From Thermoprotei archaeon (GTDB lineage Archaea > Thermoproteota > Nitrososphaeria > Geothermarchaeales > JDFR-13): a stretch of 26,769 nt of DNA. The notes under the pieces are model-generated. The model saw only the letters and a program-made list of their open reading frames with translations, was not told where the DNA came from and ran no database searches. Every line of letters starts with the position of its first letter. Positions within the stretch are counted from its first letter, which is position 1. The stretch is taken from positions 1-26,769 of the forward strand of contig DQVL01000063.1 of the NCBI GenBank assembly GCA_015661745.1. Direction: 5' to 3'. The translations under genes and the position numbers were made by a program. Positions 1 to 7,061 of the stretch are shown in pieces.

Positions 1-521
1 ATAAATGGTGTAGAATATGTTAGTGCTGCACCAATATTAATTGCCAAGACCGCTCTTACATTCATTATTAGGTCATATCCAATATAAGCTTCAATAATCG
101 TTAAAGTTCCAAGTATTACTCCAGTCACCCATATTACTTCATTCCTTATCTTGTATCTGGAAGAAAATAGTTGGTAGAACAAATGATATATAGCTAGAAA
201 AACCATTAAATTGGAAGCATGGTAATGAATATTTCTAATTACTATCCCAAAATCTACCTCGTTATTTATTAAAGCTACACTATCGTATGCTTCAGCAAGT
301 GATGGTCGGTAATAGAACATAAGTAGTACTCCTGTAACACCTAGTATGATGAAGGTTATGAATGTTAGCATCCCTAAAAAACCATGTGGACTAACAATTT
401 TATTTGGTATTACTAATCGAATGCCAAAAAGAATCGTACGTTCAAGTCTCTTAACTGTCCATTCATACGCTTCAACCACTCTATCAAGCAGATTTTTAAT
501 ATTTTCCTTCTCACCGGCCAT
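1..521 (-). CDS. Cytochrome b N-terminal part (partial, runs off left edge)
   Basis: This is the first about 173 residues of a cytochrome b/b6-type membrane subunit of a quinol-oxidising bc complex. The reading frame stays open to the window edge, so the C-terminus is missing. Visible marks are a hydrophobic helix after SPHGFLG (about residues 48-70), then RNIHYHASNLMVFLAIYHLF. There H99 and H113 are 14 residues apart, the usual spacing of one pair of haem ligands on helix B. A third hydrophobic helix follows (about 129-147). The N-terminal 40 residues are charged and probably cytoplasmic. The ATG lies inside the end of the Rieske gene (11-bp overlap), so the two are almost certainly co-translated and form the core of one respiratory complex. 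The second haem-ligand pair and the Qo-site motif would lie outside the window. Confidence 0.9.
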   Translation of the reverse strand, partial: MAGEKENIKNLLDRVVEAYEWTVKRLERTILFGIRLVIPNKIVSPHGFLGMLTFITFIILGVTGVLLMFYYRPSLAEAYDSVALINNEVDFGIVIRNIHYHASNLMVFLAIYHLFYQLFSSRYKIRNEVIWVTGVILGTLTIIEAYIGYDLIMNVRAVLAINIGAALTYSTPF

Positions 522-1002
522 ATCCTATTTCACCTTCAATACCAATTGCATATATATTTCCTTCGTCATCAATCTCAACTTTTAATATTGGGAGATATCT
601 ATTCGGCTGTTTTGCAGCGGGACCAGCAACTGCATATCCATCCTCTTTTCTATATTGACTTCCATGACAGGGACATTCTATTAAATCCCTCTCCTTTTTG
701 AAATCTACCAAACACCATAAATGAATACATACTCTGCTATAGGCTTTCACCTCATTCTCACCAGTTCTTATAATTAGAAATTGCCTGAATGGATCACCAT
801 CTTTAGTTGGGTCTCCAGTCCTTGGATAGGTTACAAAGAGTTGTCCAAGGATTGGTATGTTATTTATATTGCCTACTTTTTGTCTAGGATATGAAGATTG
901 AGCTTCGGGGGTTAAGAATTTACCCAATGGAAAGAGTGGAGCTAGAGCTGCAACACCAGATGCTATAAATAAAGATTTTAAGACGCTTCGTCTATCCACC
1001 AT
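511..1002 (-). CDS. Rieske [2Fe-2S] iron-sulfur protein of a bc-type complex
   Basis: This is a 163-residue Rieske protein that would accept electrons from quinol and pass them on within a cytochrome bc complex at the outer face of the membrane. Both cluster-binding boxes are present: CIHLWC (C92, H94, C97) and CPCHGSQY (C110, C112, H113). The two Cys and two His ligands and the disulfide cysteines are therefore all intact. The N-terminus has an Arg-Arg pair (residues 4-5, DRRSVLK) followed by a hydrophobic stretch to about residue 27. This matches a Tat signal or uncleaved anchor, as expected for a Rieske protein exported after folding. Box 1 has Trp where many homologues have Gly (CTHLGC). 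The ATG is preceded at 7 bp by a strong GGGAGGTG ribosome-binding site. The gene leads the operon and overlaps cytochrome b by 11 bp. Confidence 0.95.
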   Translation of the reverse strand: MVDRRSVLKSLFIASGVAALAPLFPLGKFLTPEAQSSYPRQKVGNINNIPILGQLFVTYPRTGDPTKDGDPFRQFLIIRTGENEVKAYSRVCIHLWCLVDFKKERDLIECPCHGSQYRKEDGYAVAGPAAKQPNRYLPILKVEIDDEGNIYAIGIEGEIGYGR

Positions 1003-1009
1003 TTAGATA

Positions 1010-1052
1010 CACCTCCCTTATACCCTACTATTTGCTTACTTATACTTTTAAA
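1010..1052 (-). promoter_or_regulatory. Promoter and ribosome-binding site of the Rieske/cytochrome b operon
   Basis: On the minus strand, TTTAAAAGTATA (1041-1052) is a good archaeal TATA box. The expected start of transcription would be about 1021, giving a leader of about 20 nt that includes the Shine-Dalgarno GGGAGGTG (1010-1017). The RBS is seen directly; the TATA assignment is inference from spacing. Confidence 0.55.
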
Positions 1053-1111
1053 GGTAATATATAAATTGATATACTCCTAAATATCTTCTTCTCGTAAAGT
1101 TTTTGTGGTAC

Positions 1112-1117
1112 AAAAAA
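1112..1117 (-). terminator. T-run downstream of the intron-bearing tRNA
   Basis: On the minus strand a run of six T follows the encoded CCA end of the tRNA after 7 nt (CTAAAAA, then TTTTTT). Archaeal RNA polymerase terminates at such U-tracts, so this probably ends the tRNA transcript before the Rieske promoter. Confidence 0.45.
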
Positions 1118-1127
1118 TTTTTAGTGG

Positions 1128-1268
1128 TGGGGCCGGTGGGATTTGAACCCACGACCGACCGGTATCACCAAGTCATCCCTTTTCTGGGTCAGCATACCGA
1201 TCTGGAGCCTCGACACGTTGTTCGGCCGCCTTAGGCGTAGATACTCTGCCTGGCTGGGCCACGGCCCC
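1128..1268 (-). tRNA. Intron-containing tRNA, probably tRNA-Trp(CCA)
   Basis: Both ends of a tRNA are unmistakable. Acceptor strand GGGGCCG pairs with CGGCCCC, followed by A73 and an encoded CCA (1125-1127). The T-arm is GTGGG-TTCAAAT-CCCAC. The region spans 141 nt against about 75 for a normal tRNA, so about 66 nt must be intron or introns. The one clean candidate anticodon loop is CTCCAGA (1201-1207), the usual archaeal Trp loop with anticodon CCA. GCCGA upstream and TCGGT directly downstream can pair as an anticodon stem, but 14 nt separate GCCGA from the loop. A 3-bp D-stem GCC/GGC forms only if about 14 nt of the D region are removed. A 9-bp hairpin (1157-1202) sits where the variable region should be. 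More than one intron is therefore likely, but I could not define the bulge-helix-bulge splice sites. Isotype is inference; gene identity as a tRNA is firm. A TATA-like box lies near 1286-1299. Confidence 0.85.
1157..1202 (-). other. Hairpin inside the interrupted tRNA gene (putative intron core)
   Basis: On the minus strand GATCGGTAT pairs with ATACCGGTC over 9 bp (one T-G wobble). It encloses about 28 nt with a possible inner stem (ACC/GGT, AG/CT). This segment cannot belong to a standard mature tRNA fold, so it is probably removed by the splicing endonuclease. CTGA and ATGA strings occur in the loop, but they do not form a convincing box C/D guide RNA. Confidence 0.4.
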
Positions 1269-1364
1269 ATCAATACTTATCACCCCATTATTATTTATCA
1301 ATAAGATAGGTAATTAAAAATTCTGCATAGCTATATCTTAATCAGCGTTGATAGTGATTTTATT

Positions 1365-2303
1365 ATGTTGAATATGGTTTCATCTTTAAACGGAATATGC
1401 GATTTATTGGATAACGTAATTAATATTGATATAGATTTGAAAAGATATCTTTCAATAGCACTTCAGAGACCTATAAAGGCGGTCATACCCAACACATATG
1501 TAGGTATTAATCCAGGTATAATCCATCAGTTACTAAAGTTAATGGATATAGATACTAAATATATACCGCATCCAAAAATACCCTATCTTATAACTAATAA
1601 TTATGAAATTGGCGGTACAATTCTTTACAAATATGGATTGTATTATATCATGGATTTGGTTAGTATAACTCCATTATATATATGGGGAGGATCTCTTAAT
1701 TCAAGAAGGGTTATTCTAGATATTTCAGCGGCACCCGGTGGAAAAACATTCCTATTATGCAACTTATACAAGGATGGAGTTGTCATAGCTAACGAACCAA
1801 ATAGAGTTAGACTTAGAAGATTGAAGAATAATATTCAGAGATATTGTCTTCCAAATGTTATAATAACTCAATATAAAGGAGAAAGATTCCCAAAAACTTT
1901 TAAATATGACGCAGTACTATTTGACGCACCGTGTTCCAGCTTAAATTTAATTTATAAGAGGAGAAAAGAAGTTATGTTGAATATCAAGAAAACAGAAAAA
2001 TATGCAGAGTTACAGAAAATGATCATCAAGAATATATATGAGCTATTATCAGAAAATGGTGAATTGTTATATATTACATGTACATTATCAAAAGCCGAAT
2101 GTGAGGATGTAGTTAAATATGCTATTGGACTGGGATTTAAGGTTGTTGATATTAGGAATAGAATTCCATTTAATGTAGTATGCCCTGTTGACGATAAAGA
2201 ACCTGATATAGAAAAAACATGTTATATTATACCATCACTCAATGAAGGGTTTGGAGGTAATATAGGGACTTCCTATATTGCTCTTTTAAAAAAGGTGGAT
2301 TAA
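1365..2303 (+). CDS. NOP2/Sun-family RNA (cytosine-5) methyltransferase
   Basis: This is a 312-residue SAM-dependent methyltransferase that would make m5C in rRNA or tRNA. The SAM-binding loop is SAAPGGK (121-127), with an acidic residue after the next strand (NEP, 143-145). Motif IV is DAPCSS (188-192) and motif VI is TCT (238-240). The two cysteines, C190 and C239, are the pair that defines this family; the motif VI Cys is the usual nucleophile. No PUA domain is apparent at the C-terminus, and the first about 90 residues are a poorly recognisable N-terminal domain. The substrate cannot be told from sequence. A TATA-like sequence near 1326-1338 would give a nearly leaderless mRNA starting at ATG 1365; ATG 1374 is an alternative start. 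A small unknown gene follows after 5 bp and is probably co-transcribed. Confidence 0.9.
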   Translation: MLNMVSSLNGICDLLDNVINIDIDLKRYLSIALQRPIKAVIPNTYVGINPGIIHQLLKLMDIDTKYIPHPKIPYLITNNYEIGGTILYKYGLYYIMDLVSITPLYIWGGSLNSRRVILDISAAPGGKTFLLCNLYKDGVVIANEPNRVRLRRLKNNIQRYCLPNVIITQYKGERFPKTFKYDAVLFDAPCSSLNLIYKRRKEVMLNIKKTEKYAELQKMIIKNIYELLSENGELLYITCTLSKAECEDVVKYAIGLGFKVVDIRNRIPFNVVCPVDDKEPDIEKTCYIIPSLNEGFGGNIGTSYIALLKKVD

Positions 2304-2308
2304 CTAAC

Positions 2309-2704
2309 ATGAAATTAGAGAGTAAAGATTTTAGATATGGAATAAAGATATTCGTCGACAACAAGAGAGGCAAGATATATTCGTATACTCTCAGGGAATT
2401 CTTAGAAAAGTTGAATTTAAAAATATATTCTTATGGAGTAGATATAAAGAAGATGTCAAAAACAAATGTTATACAAGCATTAACCTTAGAGTCAATTAAA
2501 AGTCTTAATCATGAAATTCTTTTTTTACACATTAAACATGATTCAAATAAGATTCGGAAGCTTCTAAAATGTGGATATATTGAAGTTAATGGACAACTAG
2601 TTAAAAGATCCAAAGGAACCATATTCCTGATTTTAGAAGGTAGCGATGATTCAGATTTCATAGTTTTAAGAGGAGAAATTTTAAAGAATAAAATAATTCT
2701 ATAG
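2309..2704 (+). CDS. Unrecognised 131-residue protein downstream of the RNA methyltransferase
   Basis: I do not recognise this family. The gene starts 5 bp after the stop of the NOP2/Sun methyltransferase, so the two are probably co-translated. It is rich in Lys and Ile like its neighbours, has no signal peptide or membrane segment, and looks cytoplasmic. Residues about 80-105 (KIRKLLKCGYIEVNGQLVKR and following) faintly resemble an S4-type RNA-binding motif (helix, then 'V-N-G' strand), which would suit a partner of an RNA-modifying enzyme. This is only a resemblance by eye. The coding frame is uninterrupted and stops 15 bp before the 3' end of tRNA-Pro on the opposite strand, so it is likely a real gene. 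Confidence 0.65.
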   Translation: MKLESKDFRYGIKIFVDNKRGKIYSYTLREFLEKLNLKIYSYGVDIKKMSKTNVIQALTLESIKSLNHEILFLHIKHDSNKIRKLLKCGYIEVNGQLVKRSKGTIFLILEGSDDSDFIVLRGEILKNKIIL

Positions 2705-2719
2705 TTTCCTAACTGTATA

Positions 2720-2794
2720 TGGGGCCGCCCGGATTTGAACCGGGGACCACGGGCTCCCAAGGCCCGCATGCTAGCCAAGCTACACCACGGCCCC
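2720..2794 (-). tRNA. tRNA-Pro(TGG)
   Basis: A complete 75-nt cloverleaf is visible without introns. Acceptor GGGGCCG/CGGCCCC is followed by A73. The anticodon arm is CGGGC-CTTGGGA-GCCCG with anticodon TGG and G37, and the T-arm is CCCGG-TTCAAAT-CCGGG. CCA is not encoded. A TATA-like box lies at 2831-2842. Confidence 0.96.
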
Positions 2795-2830
2795 CAATAT
2801 TTCAGATACAGAATGTATCATATCATAATC

Positions 2831-2842
2831 ATTTATATTTTT
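2831..2842 (-). promoter_or_regulatory. TATA-like box upstream of tRNA-Pro
   Basis: The minus strand reads AAAAATATAAAT, about 43 nt upstream of the tRNA 5' end. This predicts a leader of about 15-17 nt to be removed by RNase P. The rest of the roughly 220-bp gap to tRNA-Gly (2795-3014) is AT-rich and I see no gene in it. Confidence 0.35.
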
Positions 2843-3014
2843 TATCGAGTGTTTTAATATCATGAATTACTTAGTCTAAGGATAAATTAATAATGAAATA
2901 CATTAAAAACTACTCTTACACTTTTACATAGCAATAATTATAATTTTAAGATTAAGACAATATCAAACAAGAAGATTTTGTAAATACAACTTTACTTGAA
3001 AATTATTATTTTGA

Positions 3015-3088
3015 TGCGGCCGCCGGGATTCGAACCCGGGTCCTCCGGCTTGGCAGGCCGGCGTCCTACCAGACTAGACTACGGCCGC
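3015..3088 (-). tRNA. tRNA-Gly(GCC)
   Basis: A complete 74-nt cloverleaf without introns. Acceptor GCGGCCG/CGGCCGC is followed by A73. The anticodon arm is CCGGC-CTGCCAA-GCCGG with anticodon GCC, and the T-arm is CCGGG-TTCGAAT-CCCGG. CCA is not encoded. An AT-rich TATA-like stretch about 25 nt upstream (around 3107-3119) would start transcription at or near the mature 5' end. Confidence 0.96.
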
Positions 3089-3135
3089 ACAACATTCAAA
3101 TATATTCAAAAATATTTTTAAGGCTTATTCTTAGC

Positions 3136-4155
3136 TTAGAACCAATAATCAAGACTCTTTGTTGAAATAGATTTTTTAAGTTCATTTAATGCTTTTCTAA
3201 CCCTTTGTCTATTAAAATCGTGTTCATCACATAGGAAGGATTCTATACCAGAATAATCTGGATTACGAAATTCCAATGTATAGTCATTCGTGACATCTGG
3301 TGACATAAATAATCTTCTTAACTCCATAATATCATCTAATGACATAAACTTCAGTATTTCAGGAATCTTTTCAGCTGACCCATATGCTCTAATAAAATCT
3401 AGAGCTTTTTTAGGTCCAACCCCTCTTACACCCTCATTGTAATCAGTGCCTATCATAATGCCTATATCAACAAGTTGTTCATATGATATCCCAAGACCCT
3501 TGAGAACTCTCTCCAATTCAATTAACTCAGGTTCTAACTTTAATTCAACACCCTTACTAGGATATTTAACCGTCCCAGTAAGAGTTATATTCCTGACGAC
3601 TTTTGTAGCGCCAAATAATAGTGAATCATAATCTTGAGATGCGACCGCTGTAATATCTCCTTTTTTTACCATATAAGCGGCTTGGGCTTCACCCTCAGAG
3701 GGAGCTTGTATTACAGGAATACCCAATAAATTAAGGAGTTCTTTGGCATCGTTTACCATATAAGGCTCTAATGTTGCAGCAACGGCCGCATATTTACGGG
3801 CACTTTCATAGTCACCTTTATCTACTGCCTCTAAATATTTCCTGTAACCTTCTTCTTTGACTACTCTCCTTCTTTTTAATTCCTCCATCTTCTTCTTTGG
3901 TGGTACACCATCAAAAATATATACAAGTTTTATCCCATTTTTTAGTAGTTGAATATTTCTATAAAAAAGACCGCTTAAATGGCTAGTTACTCTACCTCTA
4001 CCGTCTCTCAGTGGATTACCAGATTTATCCCTAATAGTAGTTATGAACTGATATAGGGTATTGTGTGCATCGACGGCAAGAACCCATCCTCTCAGGTCAG
4101 GAAAATTAATATGCTTTTTGTAGCCAGATATTATAGGAGATAGATTAACTCCCAA
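3136..4155 (-). CDS. fen: Flap endonuclease 1 (FEN1/XPG family)
   Basis: This 339-residue structure-specific nuclease removes 5' flaps during Okazaki fragment maturation and base-excision repair. It has the normal FEN1 length. The acidic metal-binding residues are all present: D29 (AVDAHN), D82 (FDGVPP), E154 and E156 (SEGEA), D175 and D177 (SQDYDS) and D238 (GTDYNEGVRGVGPKKA, the helix-hairpin-helix DNA grip). The last residues, TKSLDYWF, look like a PCNA-interacting box in which Thr replaces the usual Gln. The start is TTG (MGVNLSPII matches the family N-terminus), with a GAGGTG ribosome-binding site overlapping the stop of the upstream gene 11 bp away. It is the last gene of a cdc48, winged-helix, fen1 series. 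Confidence 0.97.
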   Translation of the reverse strand: MGVNLSPIISGYKKHINFPDLRGWVLAVDAHNTLYQFITTIRDKSGNPLRDGRGRVTSHLSGLFYRNIQLLKNGIKLVYIFDGVPPKKKMEELKRRRVVKEEGYRKYLEAVDKGDYESARKYAAVAATLEPYMVNDAKELLNLLGIPVIQAPSEGEAQAAYMVKKGDITAVASQDYDSLLFGATKVVRNITLTGTVKYPSKGVELKLEPELIELERVLKGLGISYEQLVDIGIMIGTDYNEGVRGVGPKKALDFIRAYGSAEKIPEILKFMSLDDIMELRRLFMSPDVTNDYTLEFRNPDYSGIESFLCDEHDFNRQRVRKALNELKKSISTKSLDYWF

Positions 4156-4166
4156 GCTTTAACACC

Positions 4167-4418
4167 TCATCTTTTTCTGATACGTATCTCCAAATCATTT
4201 CCATTATTTTCAACTTTAATTTTACCCCAGATTTCCAGATTTAAAAGAGCTTTTCTAATTTCCTCCTCCGAAATATTAGGGTGTCTATCAGTTATATAAT
4301 ACTTTAACTCTCTATACTCGATGTAACTATCTCCATCCCTTGATTTTCCACCAACCAATTCCTTAATATATTTATATACTATGTTTGTAACTGGCCGTGT
4401 AATCCAACCCGATGACAT
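4167..4418 (-). CDS. Small winged-helix-like protein between cdc48 and fen1
   Basis: An 83-residue, charged, soluble protein of unknown function. The order of predicted elements (helix at about 11-21, YIEYRELKYYI, then ISEEEIRKALLNLEIWGKIKV ending in a basic beta hairpin) is like a winged-helix DNA-binding domain: the second helix pair would be the recognition region and the last strands the wing. This is judged from pattern only. It ends in RIRKR, which would help nucleic-acid binding. The ATG has a GGTGAT ribosome-binding site 6 nt upstream. The gene sits 49 bp after cdc48 and 11 bp before fen1, so it is likely in one transcript with both. A role alongside FEN1 or as a local regulator is possible but unproven. 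Confidence 0.75.
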   Translation of the reverse strand: MSSGWITRPVTNIVYKYIKELVGGKSRDGDSYIEYRELKYYITDRHPNISEEEIRKALLNLEIWGKIKVENNGNDLEIRIRKR

Positions 4419-4467
4419 AAAAGCATCACCATCAAACGTTAATTATATTCGATTCTAAGGGATAACC

Positions 4468-6636
4468 TTATGTAAATGCTGCAGGTAGTTTTATCCTCTT
4501 TCTATGCATCGATTTCCTATAGTTTTCATACCATTCAATTATTGAATCATTTAGGGATGGCGGAACAGTCTCCAAAGCATACATAAAATCATCATTAGAT
4601 ACTTTATCTCTCCCATTACGAAGTGCATTCATCGATGCTTCTCTCACTAATGCCTTTAAATCGGCACCAGTATAGTAATCCGTTATCTCGGCAATATGAG
4701 CCAAGTTTACAGAGTCATCTAGTGGTGTAGATGAGGTATGAATCTTAAGAATGTTTAATCGATCTTCTTTATCTGGTGGGGGAACATATATCATAAGATC
4801 CATTCTACCGGGTCTTAAGAGTGCTTGATCAATCATATCAGGCCTATTTGTAGCCCCAATTACAATTACATCCTCAAGGCGTATTATTCCGTCGAACTCA
4901 GTTAAAAATTGACTAATTACTCTATTAGTTACACCCGACCCTACATCACTGCCTCTTATGGGCACCAACGCCTCAATTTCATCGAAAAATATAATACTTG
5001 GTGCAGCATCTCTAGCTCTTCTAAATACTCTCCTAATGCCTTTTTCAGATTCCCCTACCCATTTACTAAGGAGCTCAGGACCTTTTACAACTATAAAATT
5101 CATATTTGTTTCACTTGCTATAGCTTGAGCCAATAATGTTTTTCCAGTTCCTGGAGGCCCATATAGGAGAATACCACGTGTAGGTTCTATACCCAATTTC
5201 TTAAATTTATCAGGATATTTTAAAGGCCACTCTATATTTTCTCTAAGAGCTTCCTTAATCTCTTCTAAACCGCCGATATCGTCCCAGACAACTTTAGGAA
5301 TAGAGACTTCAACCTCACGAAGCGCTGTTGGAACAATTTCTTTAAATGCATCCATAAAGTCTTTCATCGTAACAGTTATCATATTTAACACATCATCAGG
5401 GATATCTCCACTATCAGAGTATTCTTCTATTAAAGGCAAATTCCTCTTTAGAGCTTTCATAGCAGCCTCTCTACAAATAGCTTGAATATCTGCACCGGTA
5501 TATCCATGAGTAATACTAGCTAATTTCTTTATATTGACATCATCGGCTAAGGGCATTCCACGGGTATGGATTTTAAATATTTCATATCTTCCCTTCTCAT
5601 CAGGTATTCTAATTTCGATCTCTCTATCAAATCTTCCGGGCCTCCTTAGTGCAGGATCAATCGCATCAATTCTATTAGTTGCACCTATAACAATGACTTG
5701 ACCCCTTCCTTTTAATCCATCCATTAGAGTTAGTAGCTGAGCCACAACTCTTTTTTCTGCCTCACCAGAGACATCTTCTCTCTTTGGAGCTATAGAATCC
5801 AACTCATCAATAAATATTATTGATGGAGCGTTTTCTTCAGCTTTCCTAAAAATCTCCCTGAGTTTAGCTTCAGACTCGCCATAATATTTACTTGTAATTT
5901 CTGGTCCATTAATTGCGAAAAAACTTGCCTCACTCTCATTGGCGACAGCTTTGGCTAATAAGGTTTTACCACAGCCCGGAGGCCCGTGTAACAACACTCC
6001 TTTAGGTGGATCGATACCTAGATGACGGAATATTTTTGGAAACCTTAATGGAAGTTCAACCATCTCCCTAATTTTTTCTATTTCTTTCTCCAGACCACCG
6101 ATGTCTTCATATCTAATCTCTGCATCCTCTAAATGTTCAGATAAGTCACTAGCAATTACCAATTTTGTTGTTTCAGATATATATACAGGAGAATCGGGGG
6201 ATATTTTCTTTACTCTCAAGGATATTGAGGCACCAAAAAGTTTAATAGAGACAATGTTCCCACGTAATAGAGGCCTATTTATTAGTCTATTGTGAATTGT
6301 ATTTTCAAAGTTTCTATCAATATTCTCAATTCTGTCCAGTGGCACAAGAACGATCTTCTTTGCTGGGAACAACCTAATAGCTCTTACCGATACTATATCA
6401 TTATTTGATACTCCTAGATTTCTTTTCATGTCATCGTCTAAGCGGATAATATCTTCTGGTTCCTCCATGGCTAGAGAGGCAACCCATCCAACAATACGTC
6501 CCTTCTTCTCCACTAAAACTGAACTTCTTTCTTTAATACCAAGTTTTTCCATAACAAGTCTATGAATACGTATAATTCCCCTATCTATATCTCTTGGATA
6601 TGCATCTCTTACTCTCAACTCTACCTTTTTCTCCAT
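4468..6636 (-). CDS. cdc48: CDC48/VAT AAA+ ATPase
   Basis: This hexameric unfoldase of the VAT/p97 family extracts and unfolds proteins and works with the proteasome. Numbering is from TTG/ATG-frame residue 1 at 6657. An N-domain with double-psi barrel character (VELRVRDAYPRDI.RGIIRI) covers about residues 10-180. Two AAA modules follow: Walker A GPPGCGKT (225-232) with Walker B IIFIDE, and Walker A GPPGTGKT (500-507) with Walker B IIFFDE. Arg-finger motifs RRPGRFD and LRPGRMD are present. I place the start at 6636 (MEKKVEL), seven codons inside the longest frame. A TATA box at 6667-6677 predicts transcription from about 6646, downstream of the other start, and family members begin near this point. 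The protein is then 722 residues. It ends in AAFT, where Phe takes the place of Tyr in a proteasome-docking HbYX tail. Confidence 0.97.
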   Translation of the reverse strand: MEKKVELRVRDAYPRDIDRGIIRIHRLVMEKLGIKERSSVLVEKKGRIVGWVASLAMEEPEDIIRLDDDMKRNLGVSNNDIVSVRAIRLFPAKKIVLVPLDRIENIDRNFENTIHNRLINRPLLRGNIVSIKLFGASISLRVKKISPDSPVYISETTKLVIASDLSEHLEDAEIRYEDIGGLEKEIEKIREMVELPLRFPKIFRHLGIDPPKGVLLHGPPGCGKTLLAKAVANESEASFFAINGPEITSKYYGESEAKLREIFRKAEENAPSIIFIDELDSIAPKREDVSGEAEKRVVAQLLTLMDGLKGRGQVIVIGATNRIDAIDPALRRPGRFDREIEIRIPDEKGRYEIFKIHTRGMPLADDVNIKKLASITHGYTGADIQAICREAAMKALKRNLPLIEEYSDSGDIPDDVLNMITVTMKDFMDAFKEIVPTALREVEVSIPKVVWDDIGGLEEIKEALRENIEWPLKYPDKFKKLGIEPTRGILLYGPPGTGKTLLAQAIASETNMNFIVVKGPELLSKWVGESEKGIRRVFRRARDAAPSIIFFDEIEALVPIRGSDVGSGVTNRVISQFLTEFDGIIRLEDVIVIGATNRPDMIDQALLRPGRMDLMIYVPPPDKEDRLNILKIHTSSTPLDDSVNLAHIAEITDYYTGADLKALVREASMNALRNGRDKVSNDDFMYALETVPPSLNDSIIEWYENYRKSMHRKRIKLPAAFT

Positions 6637-6666
6637 AGTAATCCAACACCAATCCAATAATGTTAT

Positions 6667-6677
6667 CTATATATTAA
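6667..6677 (-). promoter_or_regulatory. TATA box of cdc48
   Basis: TTAATATATAG on the minus strand. The usual 25-27 bp spacing puts the mRNA start near 6646, which leaves about a 10-nt leader before ATG 6636 and excludes the upstream start at 6657. Confidence 0.55.
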
Positions 6678-6775
6678 TTTTGGCAAAACAAACGTTTAAA
6701 AACAAATATTGATTTTCAAACATTTTGTTGAGGGGACAGATATAAAATATATTTCATAATTAAATTTGGGTAACT

Positions 6776-7051
6776 TCATAATCTCGTCATACCAACATTT
6801 TCAATACTACTTACTTCACCTAAATTAGATATATTTGATTCAAATTTACTGGGAAACACTTCATCACTTTCATCTACGGATACTAGGATAGTAACAGAGT
6901 ATAACCCAAATGCAATTGGCTCAATCTTATAATCCAAAAATTCTCCCCCTAACTCTTCCGCAATTTCTTTAATTTTATAAATAATAGAATCTATAGTTTC
7001 CTTACCTGGTTCCCTAGGATTGATCTTATATATCAACCCCATTTTAGCCAT
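6776..7051 (-). CDS. ef1b: Elongation factor 1-beta (aEF-1beta)
   Basis: This is the nucleotide-exchange factor that recharges aEF-1alpha with GTP during translation. The start chosen at 7051 (MAKMGLIYKINP) gives 91 residues, the usual size for the family. The longer frame would add 25 residues that overlap the upstream zinc-ribbon gene. An AAGGTG ribosome-binding site lies just before this ATG. Family features are the N-terminal strand ending in INPREPG, the central IEPIAFGLYSVTILVSVDES and the end GEVSSIENVGMTRL. The zinc-ribbon gene just upstream (10-bp gap) is its standard archaeal partner, so the two are co-transcribed. Confidence 0.95.
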   Translation of the reverse strand: MAKMGLIYKINPREPGKETIDSIIYKIKEIAEELGGEFLDYKIEPIAFGLYSVTILVSVDESDEVFPSKFESNISNLGEVSSIENVGMTRL

Positions 7052-7061
7052 ATCCAACACC

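Noticed and set aside
1157..1202. Box C/D guide RNA inside the tRNA intron, as in tRNA-Trp of some archaea
   Set aside because: CTGA and ATGA strings are present, but order and spacing do not give a convincing C, D', C', D set.
2509..2778. Minus-strand frame that runs through tRNA-Pro into the 131-residue gene
   Set aside because: Its start lies inside the tRNA and the rest is antisense to a better-supported gene.
2795..3014. Possible small gene or ncRNA in the largest intergenic gap
   Set aside because: About 220 bp of AT-rich sequence with no open frame carrying a ribosome-binding site and no GC-rich block of the kind seen in the structured RNAs of this genome.
6101..6295. Plus-strand frame inside cdc48
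   Set aside because: It is antisense to the conserved CDC48 N-domain coding region, with no recognisable product.
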